A DNA stretch of 12,509 bases from Candidatus Mnemosynella bozhongmuii (GTDB lineage: Archaea > Halobacteriota > Archaeoglobi > Mnemosynellales > Mnemosynellaceae): assembly GCA_014361165.1 (NCBI GenBank), contig JACIWD010000008.1, forward strand, positions 1 to 12,509, written 5' to 3'. Under the pieces are notes generated by a model. That model saw nothing but the letters and a program-made list of their open reading frames with translations. It made no database searches and was not told the origin of the DNA. Below, piece by piece: positions 6,475-12,509 of this stretch. Positions within the stretch are counted from its first letter, which is position 1. Each line of letters opens with the position of its first letter. Made by a program: the position numbers and the translations under genes.

Positions 6475-8823
6475 ATGGCAATCAATGTTCAGAGGATGGC
6501 TCTCTCTCGCACTGCTGAAGAAATCTACATAATCAAAAGTGATGGAAGAAGGGAGAGGTTCGATCCCAATAAAATTGCGATGAGCCTCATAAAGATTGGA
6601 GTTCCCTACAAAATATCTGCGAGGATAACGGACAGTATTTCGGCTCAGGTTCATGATGGAATGACAACAAAGGAGCTCAGGAGTATTGTTCTGAATGCTC
6701 TTCTTCAGTATGATGAGAAGTTTGCACTGAAATACAAGCACTCTCATGAGCTTCTGGTGAGAACTTCTCGTGGAACTCTCGAACCTTTTGATGAGGAGAA
6801 GATAACCGGTTCTCTCATCCGGGAATGCAATCTGGATAGGGAGACTGCTGAAAAAATCTCGAAGAAGGTGAAGGCTCAGCTCAGAAAACTGAATGTTCAG
6901 TATCTGACCGCTCCCCTCATCCGAGAGGTTGTGACTGTTGCCCTTCTTGAGGAGGGGCTGGAGGATGCGAGAAACAGATACACGAGACTTGGAATGCCGG
7001 TTTATGATGTAACTCAGCTCATAGAGAGAGGTTCGAGGGAGAATGCAAATCTTCATCACAATCCCGAGACAGTTCATAAATTCGCTGGAGATCAGATTCT
7101 CAGAGAGTATCTCCTTGTTAGCGTTCTTCCCAGGCACATAGCGGATGCCCACATGAGGGGTGAGATCCATCTTCATGATGTTGAATACTATGCAATTCGT
7201 CCGAACTGCTTGCAGCATGATCTGAGATGGTTCATGCTTCACGGTCTGAAGGTTGACGGAACAGGAGATCACACATCGGTTGCAAGGGCTCCAAAGCATG
7301 CCTCAGTTGCGGCACTTCACGCTGCGAAGATTCTTGCGGCCTCCCAGACAAACATGGCAGGAGGTCAGGCGTTTGATTTCTTCAATGTCTTCATGGCCCC
7401 CTTCCTGAAGGGACTCTCCTACAGAGAGGTGAAGCAGATCGCCCAGATGTTCGTCTATGAGATGAACCAGCAGTATGTGGCTCGTGGCGGACAGGTTGTC
7501 TTCTCGAATGTTGGAATGGAACTCGATGTTCCGGATTTCCTGATGGATGAACCCGCAGTCGGTCCGGAGGGCAAGATAGCTGGAACATACGGTGATTTCA
7601 GAGATGAAGCCCAGAGATTTCTCCATGCCTATCTCGAGGTTCTCCTTGAAGGGGATGCAGTCGGGAAACCACATCTCTTCCCGAACACAATTATCAAGGT
7701 CAGGAAAGACAGCTTCAGAGATGAAGATCAGAGGGAGCTCCTTCTCAAGGTTCATCAGCTCTTTGCAAAGTATGGAACGCCCTACATAGCAAATCTCATA
7801 CCTGACTGGCAGACCGAAAATGCAAATTACATGGGGTGCAGAACAAGACTTGACAGCGCATGGGGAGAATACACCGGAATGGAGAGGCCATGGGAGGCAA
7901 CAATCAGAACGGGTAACATCCACTATCACACCCTGAATCTTCCAAGAATAGCTTATGAGGCAAACGGAGATGACTCAAGGGTTTTCGAGATTCTTGATGA
8001 GAGGCTTCAGCTTGTGGAGGAATCTCTGAGGATAAAGCATGAGATAATTGAGAGAAGACTTTACAGAGACAGGGTTCTTCCATTCCTGGCTCAGAGCACA
8101 AGAGATGGAGAGATGTATTACAGATTTGAGAATGTCACGCATACTGTCGGATATGTTGGCATGAATGAATTCCTGAAATATCACACAGGTTACGAGCTCC
8201 ATGAAGATGATGAGGCTTACAGATTTGCACTTGATATTGCGGAATACATAAGGGACTGGACGAAGGAGAAGCAGAGCGAGACAGGATGGAGATGGTCCTT
8301 CACACAGACTCCTGCCGAGAGCACAGCTGGAAGATTTGCAAGGCTCGACCTGAGAGATTTCCCGAATGCAATAGTTAACGGAGATCCCCGGAATCCGGAG
8401 AGCGTATACTACACAAATTCCTCCCACATAAGGGTCAGTGCAGACATTCCGCTTTACAGAAGAATTCAGCTCGAAGCAAAGTTCCATCCTCTGACCAACG
8501 GAGGTCACATCGCTCATATCTTCCTCGGAGAGGCTTATCCAGAGCCGGAAGCTCTTATGAAGCTGACCGAGAGAATATGCAGGAAAACTGAAGTTGGGCT
8601 CTTTGACTACACGAGAGATCTCACAACATGCAAGAACTGCGGAAAGGTTACCGGCGGCCTTCATGAGAGATGTCCCAACTGCGGAGCAAGCGGAGAGGCA
8701 ATAGAATACTACAGCAGGATAACCGGATATTATCAGAGAATTGGAAGCGGTTCTGATAAAACAGGTGGATGGAACTCCGCAAAGATCAGCGAGCTCAGAG
8801 ATAGAAAGAGATACACGGTGTGA
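6475..8823 (+). CDS. nrdD: Anaerobic (class III) ribonucleoside-triphosphate reductase
   Basis: This 782-residue oxygen-sensitive glycyl-radical enzyme reduces ribonucleotides to deoxyribonucleotides. The N-terminus carries two successive ATP-cone allosteric domains (about 18-90 and 92-180). The barrel has RPNCLQHDLRW with Cys245 and NYMGCRTRL with Cys455; their spacing (210) is close to that of the two active-site cysteines of phage T4 NrdD (C79 and C290). Near the C-terminus, a zinc-binding set CxxC...CxxC (C719, C722, C733, C736) is followed by the glycyl-radical loop RITGYY with Gly751. All essential residues are intact, and there is no intein, although archaeal ribonucleotide reductase genes often carry one. 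Start chosen at ATG 6475 from the GGAGGTG site. The stop overlaps the nrdG GTG by 4 bp. It heads a five-gene overlapping run and lies divergent from a winged-helix regulator that may control it. Confidence 0.97.
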   Translation: MAINVQRMALSRTAEEIYIIKSDGRRERFDPNKIAMSLIKIGVPYKISARITDSISAQVHDGMTTKELRSIVLNALLQYDEKFALKYKHSHELLVRTSRGTLEPFDEEKITGSLIRECNLDRETAEKISKKVKAQLRKLNVQYLTAPLIREVVTVALLEEGLEDARNRYTRLGMPVYDVTQLIERGSRENANLHHNPETVHKFAGDQILREYLLVSVLPRHIADAHMRGEIHLHDVEYYAIRPNCLQHDLRWFMLHGLKVDGTGDHTSVARAPKHASVAALHAAKILAASQTNMAGGQAFDFFNVFMAPFLKGLSYREVKQIAQMFVYEMNQQYVARGGQVVFSNVGMELDVPDFLMDEPAVGPEGKIAGTYGDFRDEAQRFLHAYLEVLLEGDAVGKPHLFPNTIIKVRKDSFRDEDQRELLLKVHQLFAKYGTPYIANLIPDWQTENANYMGCRTRLDSAWGEYTGMERPWEATIRTGNIHYHTLNLPRIAYEANGDDSRVFEILDERLQLVEESLRIKHEIIERRLYRDRVLPFLAQSTRDGEMYYRFENVTHTVGYVGMNEFLKYHTGYELHEDDEAYRFALDIAEYIRDWTKEKQSETGWRWSFTQTPAESTAGRFARLDLRDFPNAIVNGDPRNPESVYYTNSSHIRVSADIPLYRRIQLEAKFHPLTNGGHIAHIFLGEAYPEPEALMKLTERICRKTEVGLFDYTRDLTTCKNCGKVTGGLHERCPNCGASGEAIEYYSRITGYYQRIGSGSDKTGGWNSAKISELRDRKRYTV

Positions 8824-9641
8824 GAGACTTGAAGATAAATCTCGGAGGACTCACTCCAATCTCAACCGTTGACTGGAGCCGCAGAGTGTCTTCAGTTGTC
8901 TTTTTAACCGGATGTCCTTTCAGATGCCCTTACTGCCAGAACCACGAGCTTCTTGAGGTCAGAGAGCTGACTGATTCGGAAGAGCTTCTTAAAGAGCTGG
9001 ATGATGCGAAAGATTTCATAGACGGAGTTGTTTTCAGTGGAGGAGAACCAACCGGGAGAGTTGAGGTTCTGGAGTATCTGATTGAAGAGGTCAGAAAAAG
9101 AGATCTCGCTGTTGCGGTTCAGACAAACGGGTTCTATCCGGAGAACCTGAGAAGGATTCTGGGAAGCGTTGATGCCGTCATGATGGATGTGAAGACAGTT
9201 CCGGAGAAATACGATGCTCTTGTTCGAAGAGAGGGAGCTCTGAAGAGAGTGGAGGAATCTCTGGAAATTCTCAGAGATGCCGAAGAGGTTGAAATAAGGA
9301 CAACCGTTTTCAGATCCCTTCATCCTCCGGAGGATGTCGAGAGGATTGCCAGATGGGTCCCGGATTTTCCTCTTGTGCTTCAGCAGGGAAGACCTGAAAA
9401 TGCGTGGAGCGAGGAAATAAGGAGAGAGAGAGCTCTCACGAGAGATGAGATTCTGAAGCTTGCTGAAAGAGCTTCCAAATACAACAAAAATATTAAAATA
9501 AGGACTGTTGAATTTGGTGAAGAGGTCTATGAAGATCATAGCATTCGTCGGGAAGCAGTGTTCGGGAAAGAGCGAGGCTGCGAAAGTCGGAAGAGCCCTC
9601 GGCATTCCGGTGGTCACGATGGGAGATGTTGTGAGAGATGA
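8820..9641 (+). CDS. nrdG: Anaerobic ribonucleotide reductase activating protein (radical SAM), with odd C-terminal tail
   Basis: This radical SAM enzyme uses a 4Fe-4S cluster and S-adenosylmethionine to generate the glycyl radical on NrdD. The cluster motif CxxxCxxC is GCPFRCPYC with C32, C36 and C39. The SAM-binding GGEP is at 74-77, and VQTNG and MMDVK segments follow as in the archaeal PflA-like NrdG type. The start is GTG, overlapping the nrdD stop in a GTGA, so translation is coupled. The total of 273 residues is longer than the roughly 230-240 expected. The family-like part appears to end near Tyr237. The last 36 residues (238-273), containing three Cys and many Arg and Gly, are encoded by the first 113 bp of the next gene in another frame. 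They probably result from loss of the ancestral stop. Function sure; the tail may be dispensable. Confidence 0.95.
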   Translation: MRDLKINLGGLTPISTVDWSRRVSSVVFLTGCPFRCPYCQNHELLEVRELTDSEELLKELDDAKDFIDGVVFSGGEPTGRVEVLEYLIEEVRKRDLAVAVQTNGFYPENLRRILGSVDAVMMDVKTVPEKYDALVRREGALKRVEESLEILRDAEEVEIRTTVFRSLHPPEDVERIARWVPDFPLVLQQGRPENAWSEEIRRERALTRDEILKLAERASKYNKNIKIRTVEFGEEVYEDHSIRREAVFGKERGCESRKSPRHSGGHDGRCCER

Positions 9642-10074
9642 GGCAAAGAAGCATGGCATCCCGATGACGAGCGAAGATGTTGGCAAATTTGCGGATGAGC
9701 TCAGAAAGAAATACGGGGAGGATATAATTGCAAGGCTCTGCATCCCGATCATCAGAGACATCTCTTCAGATGTCATCATCGATGGGATAAGGAGCATGGC
9801 AGAGGTTGAGAGATTCAGGAAGGAATTTGGAGGCGACTTCATTCTCATAGGGATAGAGGCAGACGAGAGAACGAGGTATGAGAGGGCAAGGAAGAGAAGA
9901 AGAGCCGATGAAGTCAGAAGTTTTGAGGATTTTTTGAAGAGAGAGGAGAGAGAGAAGAAATGGGGCATCGAAAAAGCTATGGAGAACGCAGATCTCATAA
10001 TCGAGAATAACGGAACTCTTGAGGAGTTTCACGAAAAGATTAGAGAGGTTCTCGGGAAATGGATGCAGAGGTGA
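9529..10074 (+). CDS. UPF0200 family P-loop protein, nucleotide/dephospho-CoA kinase-like
   Basis: This 181-residue archaeal protein has the P-loop kinase fold. The N-terminus MKIIAFVGKQCSGKSEAAK carries Walker A GKQCSGKS at residues 8-15. MGDVVRDEA (31-39) looks like a substrate-binding segment, DGIRS (85-89) a Walker B-like strand, and the basic stretch 115-130 a lid. NADLIIENNGTLEEF near the end is typical of dephospho-CoA kinase and nucleotide kinase relatives. The reaction is not established for the family. An in-frame TTG at 9508 exists, but I chose ATG 9529: GGTGA at 9516-9520 lies 8 nt before it, and family members start at this methionine. Its first 113 bp overlap the nrdG tail, and its last 16 bp overlap UPF0201. 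In A. fulgidus (AF_1395) the two UPF domains are one protein. Position after nrdDG suggests a deoxynucleotide-related role, which is inference. Confidence 0.9.
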   Translation: MKIIAFVGKQCSGKSEAAKVGRALGIPVVTMGDVVRDEAKKHGIPMTSEDVGKFADELRKKYGEDIIARLCIPIIRDISSDVIIDGIRSMAEVERFRKEFGGDFILIGIEADERTRYERARKRRRADEVRSFEDFLKREEREKKWGIEKAMENADLIIENNGTLEEFHEKIREVLGKWMQR

Positions 10075-10445
10075 AAATCAGGGCTGAAATAAAGAGAACC
10101 GAGGTTGAGGAGAGAGTTAGAAGAGCGATTCTGAATATCTTTCCCGATGCCGAGATCAGAAGAGAGGGGAACTTTCTCATCGGTCATGCAAATTCGCTTG
10201 AGACTCTGAGAGAGCTGGTTCACAGACAGAGGATAATAGATACCGTCAGATCTGAACTTCTCAAGAATCTCAGGGGAAACTCCACCTTTTTAAAACTCAG
10301 AAAACAGGTTGCATATGTGGGAAGGCTGAATCTCTCTGAAGATGATCCGCTTGGAGAGATAGAGGTCGAGATTTTTTCAAATGACATTGAATCTCTCATC
10401 TGGTGGATTGCTCCGAGAACAGAAGATGGGAGAGTGGTTGAGTGA
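10059..10445 (+). CDS. UPF0201 family archaeal protein
   Basis: This 128-residue archaea-specific protein is recognised from EVKIRAEIKRTEVEERVRRAI at the start and the C-terminal half with VAYVGRLNL (about 84-92), LGEIEVEI (98-105) and WWIAPRTEDG (115-124). Solved members of this family have a fold similar to RNA-binding domains, but an RNA-binding role was judged doubtful; the function is unknown. The ATG at 10059 has GAGGT at 10045-10049, 9 nt upstream, and overlaps the UPF0200 gene by 16 bp. A GTG at 10071, which would give a 4-bp overlap, is a less likely start. The frame is offset by one from UPF0200, so a single-base change could produce the fused form known in A. fulgidus. The stop overlaps the next gene's GTG by 4 bp. 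The two UPF proteins probably act as a complex. Confidence 0.9.
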   Translation: MDAEVKIRAEIKRTEVEERVRRAILNIFPDAEIRREGNFLIGHANSLETLRELVHRQRIIDTVRSELLKNLRGNSTFLKLRKQVAYVGRLNLSEDDPLGEIEVEIFSNDIESLIWWIAPRTEDGRVVE

Positions 10446-11215
10446 AATTCTTCTTTTCCTCTCTCAGAACAGCGAGAAGTCCTGTCAGCCTGATCGAGAA
10501 GATGGGGGAGGCCGGACTTGATGGATGGGAAATCGTTGATGAGGGTGCACAGAAGCTGAATGAAGAGAACATAAAGCTCTTCAGAGATGCTCTGAGCTCC
10601 ACAAATCTCGAGCTTTCGGTTCATGCACCTTTCTCTGATCTGAATCTCGCAAGCCTCAATGAGGGGATTCTTGAGGAGACAAGAAGGCAGATTCTCGAGA
10701 GTCTTGAGAGAGCTCATGAAATTGAAGCTGAAGTGGTTGTCATTCATCCCGGCCACTACTCTCCTCTCGGACTCCAGCTTCCCGATAAGGTCTGGGAACA
10801 CTGCGTGGAGTCATTCATCAGAATATCGAAGAAGGCTGAAGAGCTCAATCTAAAAGCATGTGTTGAGAACATGACAAATGTTTTCATGATGCTCTGCAGA
10901 AATCCCGAAGAGGTCTCGGAGCTCATCGAGGAGGTTTCCTCGGAGAATCTCTGGATAGCTCTCGATGTCGGTCATGCCAATCTGAATGGAAATCTCTTTG
11001 ATTTCATGAAGCTCTCAAAGATTGCTCACATGCATGTTCACGATAACAACGGAAAAGAGGATGAGCACCTTGCGGTTGGAGAGGGGAATGTGGACTGGAG
11101 GAGATTTGCAAGAGAGCTAAAAAAGATTGATTTCACCGGAGCTATGACTCTTGAGCTCAGAACAATTGAAGAAGCCGTCAGGAGCATGAGATTTCTTGAG
11201 AAGATTTTAAAATGA
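10442..11215 (+). CDS. TIM-barrel protein of the AP endonuclease 2 / sugar phosphate isomerase superfamily
   Basis: This 257-residue protein has the xylose isomerase-like/endonuclease IV fold. Polar residues matching all nine metal ligands of E. coli endonuclease IV can be placed in order: His61 (VHAPF), His102 (VVIHPGH), Glu142 (VENM), Asp175 and His178 (LDVGHAN), His198 (MHVHDNNG), Asp207 and His209 (EDEHL) and Glu238 (TLELR). Spacings are close to the endonuclease values. The protein is shorter than most endonuclease IV enzymes (about 280). Database names for such proteins are usually sugar phosphate isomerase/epimerase; the ligands leave both repair-nuclease and isomerase roles open. Translation starts at a GTG overlapping the UPF0201 stop by 4 bp, so it is the last gene of the nrdD run. 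An A/T-rich stretch follows the stop and holds the promoter of the next gene. Confidence 0.87.
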   Translation: MKFFFSSLRTARSPVSLIEKMGEAGLDGWEIVDEGAQKLNEENIKLFRDALSSTNLELSVHAPFSDLNLASLNEGILEETRRQILESLERAHEIEAEVVVIHPGHYSPLGLQLPDKVWEHCVESFIRISKKAEELNLKACVENMTNVFMMLCRNPEEVSELIEEVSSENLWIALDVGHANLNGNLFDFMKLSKIAHMHVHDNNGKEDEHLAVGEGNVDWRRFARELKKIDFTGAMTLELRTIEEAVRSMRFLEKILK

Positions 11216-11251
11216 GAAAATTTATATTTTTATCTCTCCAAGTTCCCTCGG
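11216..11251 (+). promoter_or_regulatory. Promoter of the metal-dependent regulator gene
   Basis: An A/T-rich run around 11217-11231 contains TTTATATTT at 11221-11229, a good archaeal TATA-box match. Its centre is about 27 bp before the ATG at 11252, which predicts transcription starting at or next to the start codon (leaderless). No Shine-Dalgarno is present. The T5 run at 11227-11231 could also terminate the upstream operon. No clear operator palindrome was seen. Confidence 0.6.
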
Positions 11252-11662
11252 ATGAGGAAAGAGCTTTCGAAAAGCGTTGAAGACTATCTTGAGACAATTT
11301 TGAAGATTGTGAGAGAGAAGGGCTATGCAAGAGTAAAGGATATAGCAGAGGAGCTTGATGTGAGGCCGGCAAGCGTTACAGAAATGCTGAACAAACTCAG
11401 CAGTGAGGGTCTTGTGAATTACGAGAAATACAGTGGAGTAACGCTGACAGATGAGGGCAGAGAGAGAGCGGAAAAGATAAACAGGGTTCATGAGACGCTG
11501 AAGAAACTGCTCATTCTCATTGGCGTTCCCGAGGAGATTGCAGAGGAGGATGCATGCAAAATCGAGCACGTTCTCCATGAGGAAACGGTTAAGAAAATTG
11601 TGAAGCTTGTTGAGGCAATGGAATCAAACGAGAACAATCTCTCGGGCGATTCATCTCTTTGA
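11252..11662 (+). CDS. Metal-dependent transcriptional regulator, MntR/DtxR family
   Basis: This 136-residue repressor has an N-terminal winged helix (about 8-68; KDIAEELDVRPASVTEML contains the recognition helix) followed by the dimerisation helices. It lacks the SH3-like domain of DtxR/IdeR, so its length and layout are those of MntR (about 142). By position, the metal ligands are Asp11 and Glu14 (MntR D8 and E11), His80 (MntR H77), Cys102 (MntR E99, DtxR C102), Glu105 and His106. It therefore combines the MntR Asp with the DtxR Cys. Metal binding, Fe(II) or Mn(II), would promote binding to operators of uptake genes. DtxR's ancillary ligands E83 and H98 are replaced by Lys84 and Glu98. Transcription is probably leaderless. 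The 3' end overlaps the convergent TrkA_C/PhoU gene by 12 bp. No target gene is evident in the window. Confidence 0.92.
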   Translation: MRKELSKSVEDYLETILKIVREKGYARVKDIAEELDVRPASVTEMLNKLSSEGLVNYEKYSGVTLTDEGRERAEKINRVHETLKKLLILIGVPEEIAEEDACKIEHVLHEETVKKIVKLVEAMESNENNLSGDSSL

Positions 11663-12509
11663 TGAGAGCAGTTCTTTGAGCATTTCTTCTCCCAGCCTCG
11701 TTCCCTTGGCTATTATCAGATCTCCGGACCTGAGAACAGTCTTGCTGTCCGGATCAAAGATCCATCTGTCCCCTCTCCTTATCGCAACAACCGTCATTCC
11801 CGTCTTTGCTCCAATTTCAAGTTCTCCTATGGTTTTTCCTTCTGCAGAGCACCCTTCTTCAACCTCAAGCCTTGTGATGACCTCATCTGATTCCCGCATT
11901 GCAAGAGCGATTACGGGATGAATTTCCATGCCCTTTATAACTGTGTATGCCATCTCGTAAGCTGCATTGCTGATCATCTCCGAGGACTGAGCAAGATGAA
12001 GAAGGGACTGAAGCTGGGAGACATCCTCAACCTCCTTCGCTGCTTCGAGCACCCATCTTTCAAGCGAGAGTTTCATCTCGTTCATCGAATTTTCAAGAAT
12101 TCTGACCTCATCGGCGATGTCTCTGTTCTGGAAGAGGACTGCGGAATAAGCAAGATCGACCGCAAGTTCCGAGGTGTTCTTCATCTCTATAATTATGTCA
12201 ACCGCAATATCTATTCTGCTGAGCTGGATTTCAGATTTGTGCTCCTTTCTCGTGCATATCTCGCCTGTGACAATTCTGTAGAACTCCGGAACTCCCTCAT
12301 CGGGTCCTCTTGCAATCAGGATGTCTCCTGAATGAATGACGGTATCTCTGTCAGGATCGTATATCCAGGAAGTCCCTCTCCTTATTGCAATCACTCTCAT
12401 TCCGGTTATCGTCTTCAGCTTCAGTTCTCCGAGAGTTTTTCCATCAATCTCCTCATTCAGAACCTTTGCTCTCACAACCGTTTCATCGGCATACATCAGA
12501 TCCTTCTTG
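11651..12509 (-). CDS. TrkA_C-PhoU-TrkA_C domain protein, probable potassium transport regulator (5' truncated)
   Basis: The frame is open to the window edge (an ATG at 12494-12496 is internal in appearance), so the N-terminus, probably another PhoU-like helical segment, is missing. Numbering from that Met, residues 5-75 form one TrkA_C (RCK_C) domain, about 88-190 a PhoU-like helical bundle with its ADEVRILE-type segment near 128-135, and 203-275 a second TrkA_C domain. The two TrkA_C copies are close duplicates: GKTLGELKLKTITGMRVIAI in the first and GKTIGELEIGAKTGMTVVAI in the second, each followed by W-I-x-DPD and SGDxxIA(R/K)G. TrkA_C domains bind small ligands, in some cases cyclic dinucleotides, and regulate K+ channels and transporters. 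No membrane segment is visible, so this is a cytosolic partner. It is convergent with the metal regulator gene, overlapping 12 bp. Confidence 0.88.
   Translation of the reverse strand, partial: KKDLMYADETVVRAKVLNEEIDGKTLGELKLKTITGMRVIAIRRGTSWIYDPDRDTVIHSGDILIARGPDEGVPEFYRIVTGEICTRKEHKSEIQLSRIDIAVDIIIEMKNTSELAVDLAYSAVLFQNRDIADEVRILENSMNEMKLSLERWVLEAAKEVEDVSQLQSLLHLAQSSEMISNAAYEMAYTVIKGMEIHPVIALAMRESDEVITRLEVEEGCSAEGKTIGELEIGAKTGMTVVAIRRGDRWIFDPDSKTVLRSGDLIIAKGTRLGEEMLKELLSSKR

Noticed and set aside
6418..7299. A 293-codon open frame on the minus strand
   Set aside because: It is antisense to nrdD, shows no domain, and would cover the nrdD promoter and ribosome site.
6475..8823. Intein in nrdD
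   Set aside because: The protein reads continuously through the cysteine, zinc-site and glycyl-radical regions without an insertion or intein splice motifs.
8904..9998. A 364-codon open frame on the minus strand
   Set aside because: It is antisense to nrdG and UPF0200; low-complexity Ser/Leu/Phe composition shows it is a shadow frame.
10045..10075. Programmed frameshift fusing UPF0200 to UPF0201
   Set aside because: No standard heptameric slippery sequence in the right phase was seen, and UPF0201 has its own Shine-Dalgarno and ATG.
1..12509. tRNA genes, CRISPR arrays, insertion sequences or prophage parts
   Set aside because: Coding density is near total, intergenic gaps are at most about 155 bp, and no cloverleaf, spaced repeat array or transposase/integrase motif was seen by eye.

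Overview
The window looks like a gene-dense stretch of a euryarchaeal chromosome, probably from a thermophile of the Archaeoglobi or a close relative. The evidence is a class I (archaeal) CCA-adding enzyme whose catalytic carboxylates line up with the Archaeoglobus fulgidus enzyme, archaea-only families UPF0200 and UPF0201, a short proteasomal-type AAA ATPase, leaderless genes behind A/T-rich TATA-like boxes, Shine-Dalgarno sites of the GGAGGTG/GGTGA type, and heavy use of AGA/AGG, ATA and GGA codons. The genus is an inference. No tRNA, rRNA, CRISPR array, insertion sequence or other mobile element was seen, and no gene-free stretch exceeds about 155 bp.

Layout. (1) 1-2147, plus strand: the C-terminal two thirds of a thiamine-diphosphate (acetolactate-synthase-like) enzyme, coupled by a 1-bp overlap to a complete histone-deacetylase-fold enzyme. 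(2) 2129-3977, minus strand: a two-gene tRNA/RNA operon, thpR (2'-5' RNA ligase/cyclic phosphodiesterase family) then cca. It is convergent with the deacetylase, with a 19-bp overlap. (3) 4043-5762, plus strand, divergent from thpR: a small AAA+ ATPase overlapping by 26 bp a protein with an apparent HhH-GPD (DNA glycosylase-like) core. (4) 5767-6321, minus strand: a winged-helix regulator whose upstream region carries a cluster of TTATCA/TGATAA half-sites. (5) 6475-11215, plus strand: a tightly overlapping five-gene run, nrdD, nrdG, UPF0200 kinase-like, UPF0201, and an endonuclease-IV-fold TIM barrel. (6) 11252-11662: a leaderless MntR/DtxR-type metal-dependent repressor. (7) 11651-12509, minus strand: a TrkA_C-PhoU-TrkA_C protein that runs off the window edge.

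How the parts may work together. The block from 5767 to 11215 centres on anaerobic deoxyribonucleotide synthesis: a class III ribonucleotide reductase, its radical-SAM activase, a P-loop protein resembling nucleotide or dephospho-CoA kinases, and a divergent regulator that may control itself and nrdD. The thpR-cca pair is an RNA-end processing unit. The same spaced motif, TATCAG-N4-GTTATCA, occurs in both divergent promoter regions (3993-4009 and 6326-6342), so one regulator might link them. The strongest points for a second look are this motif, the mixed DtxR/MntR metal-ligand set, the 113-bp nrdG overlap with its out-of-frame 36-residue tail, and the unfused UPF0200/UPF0201 pair.
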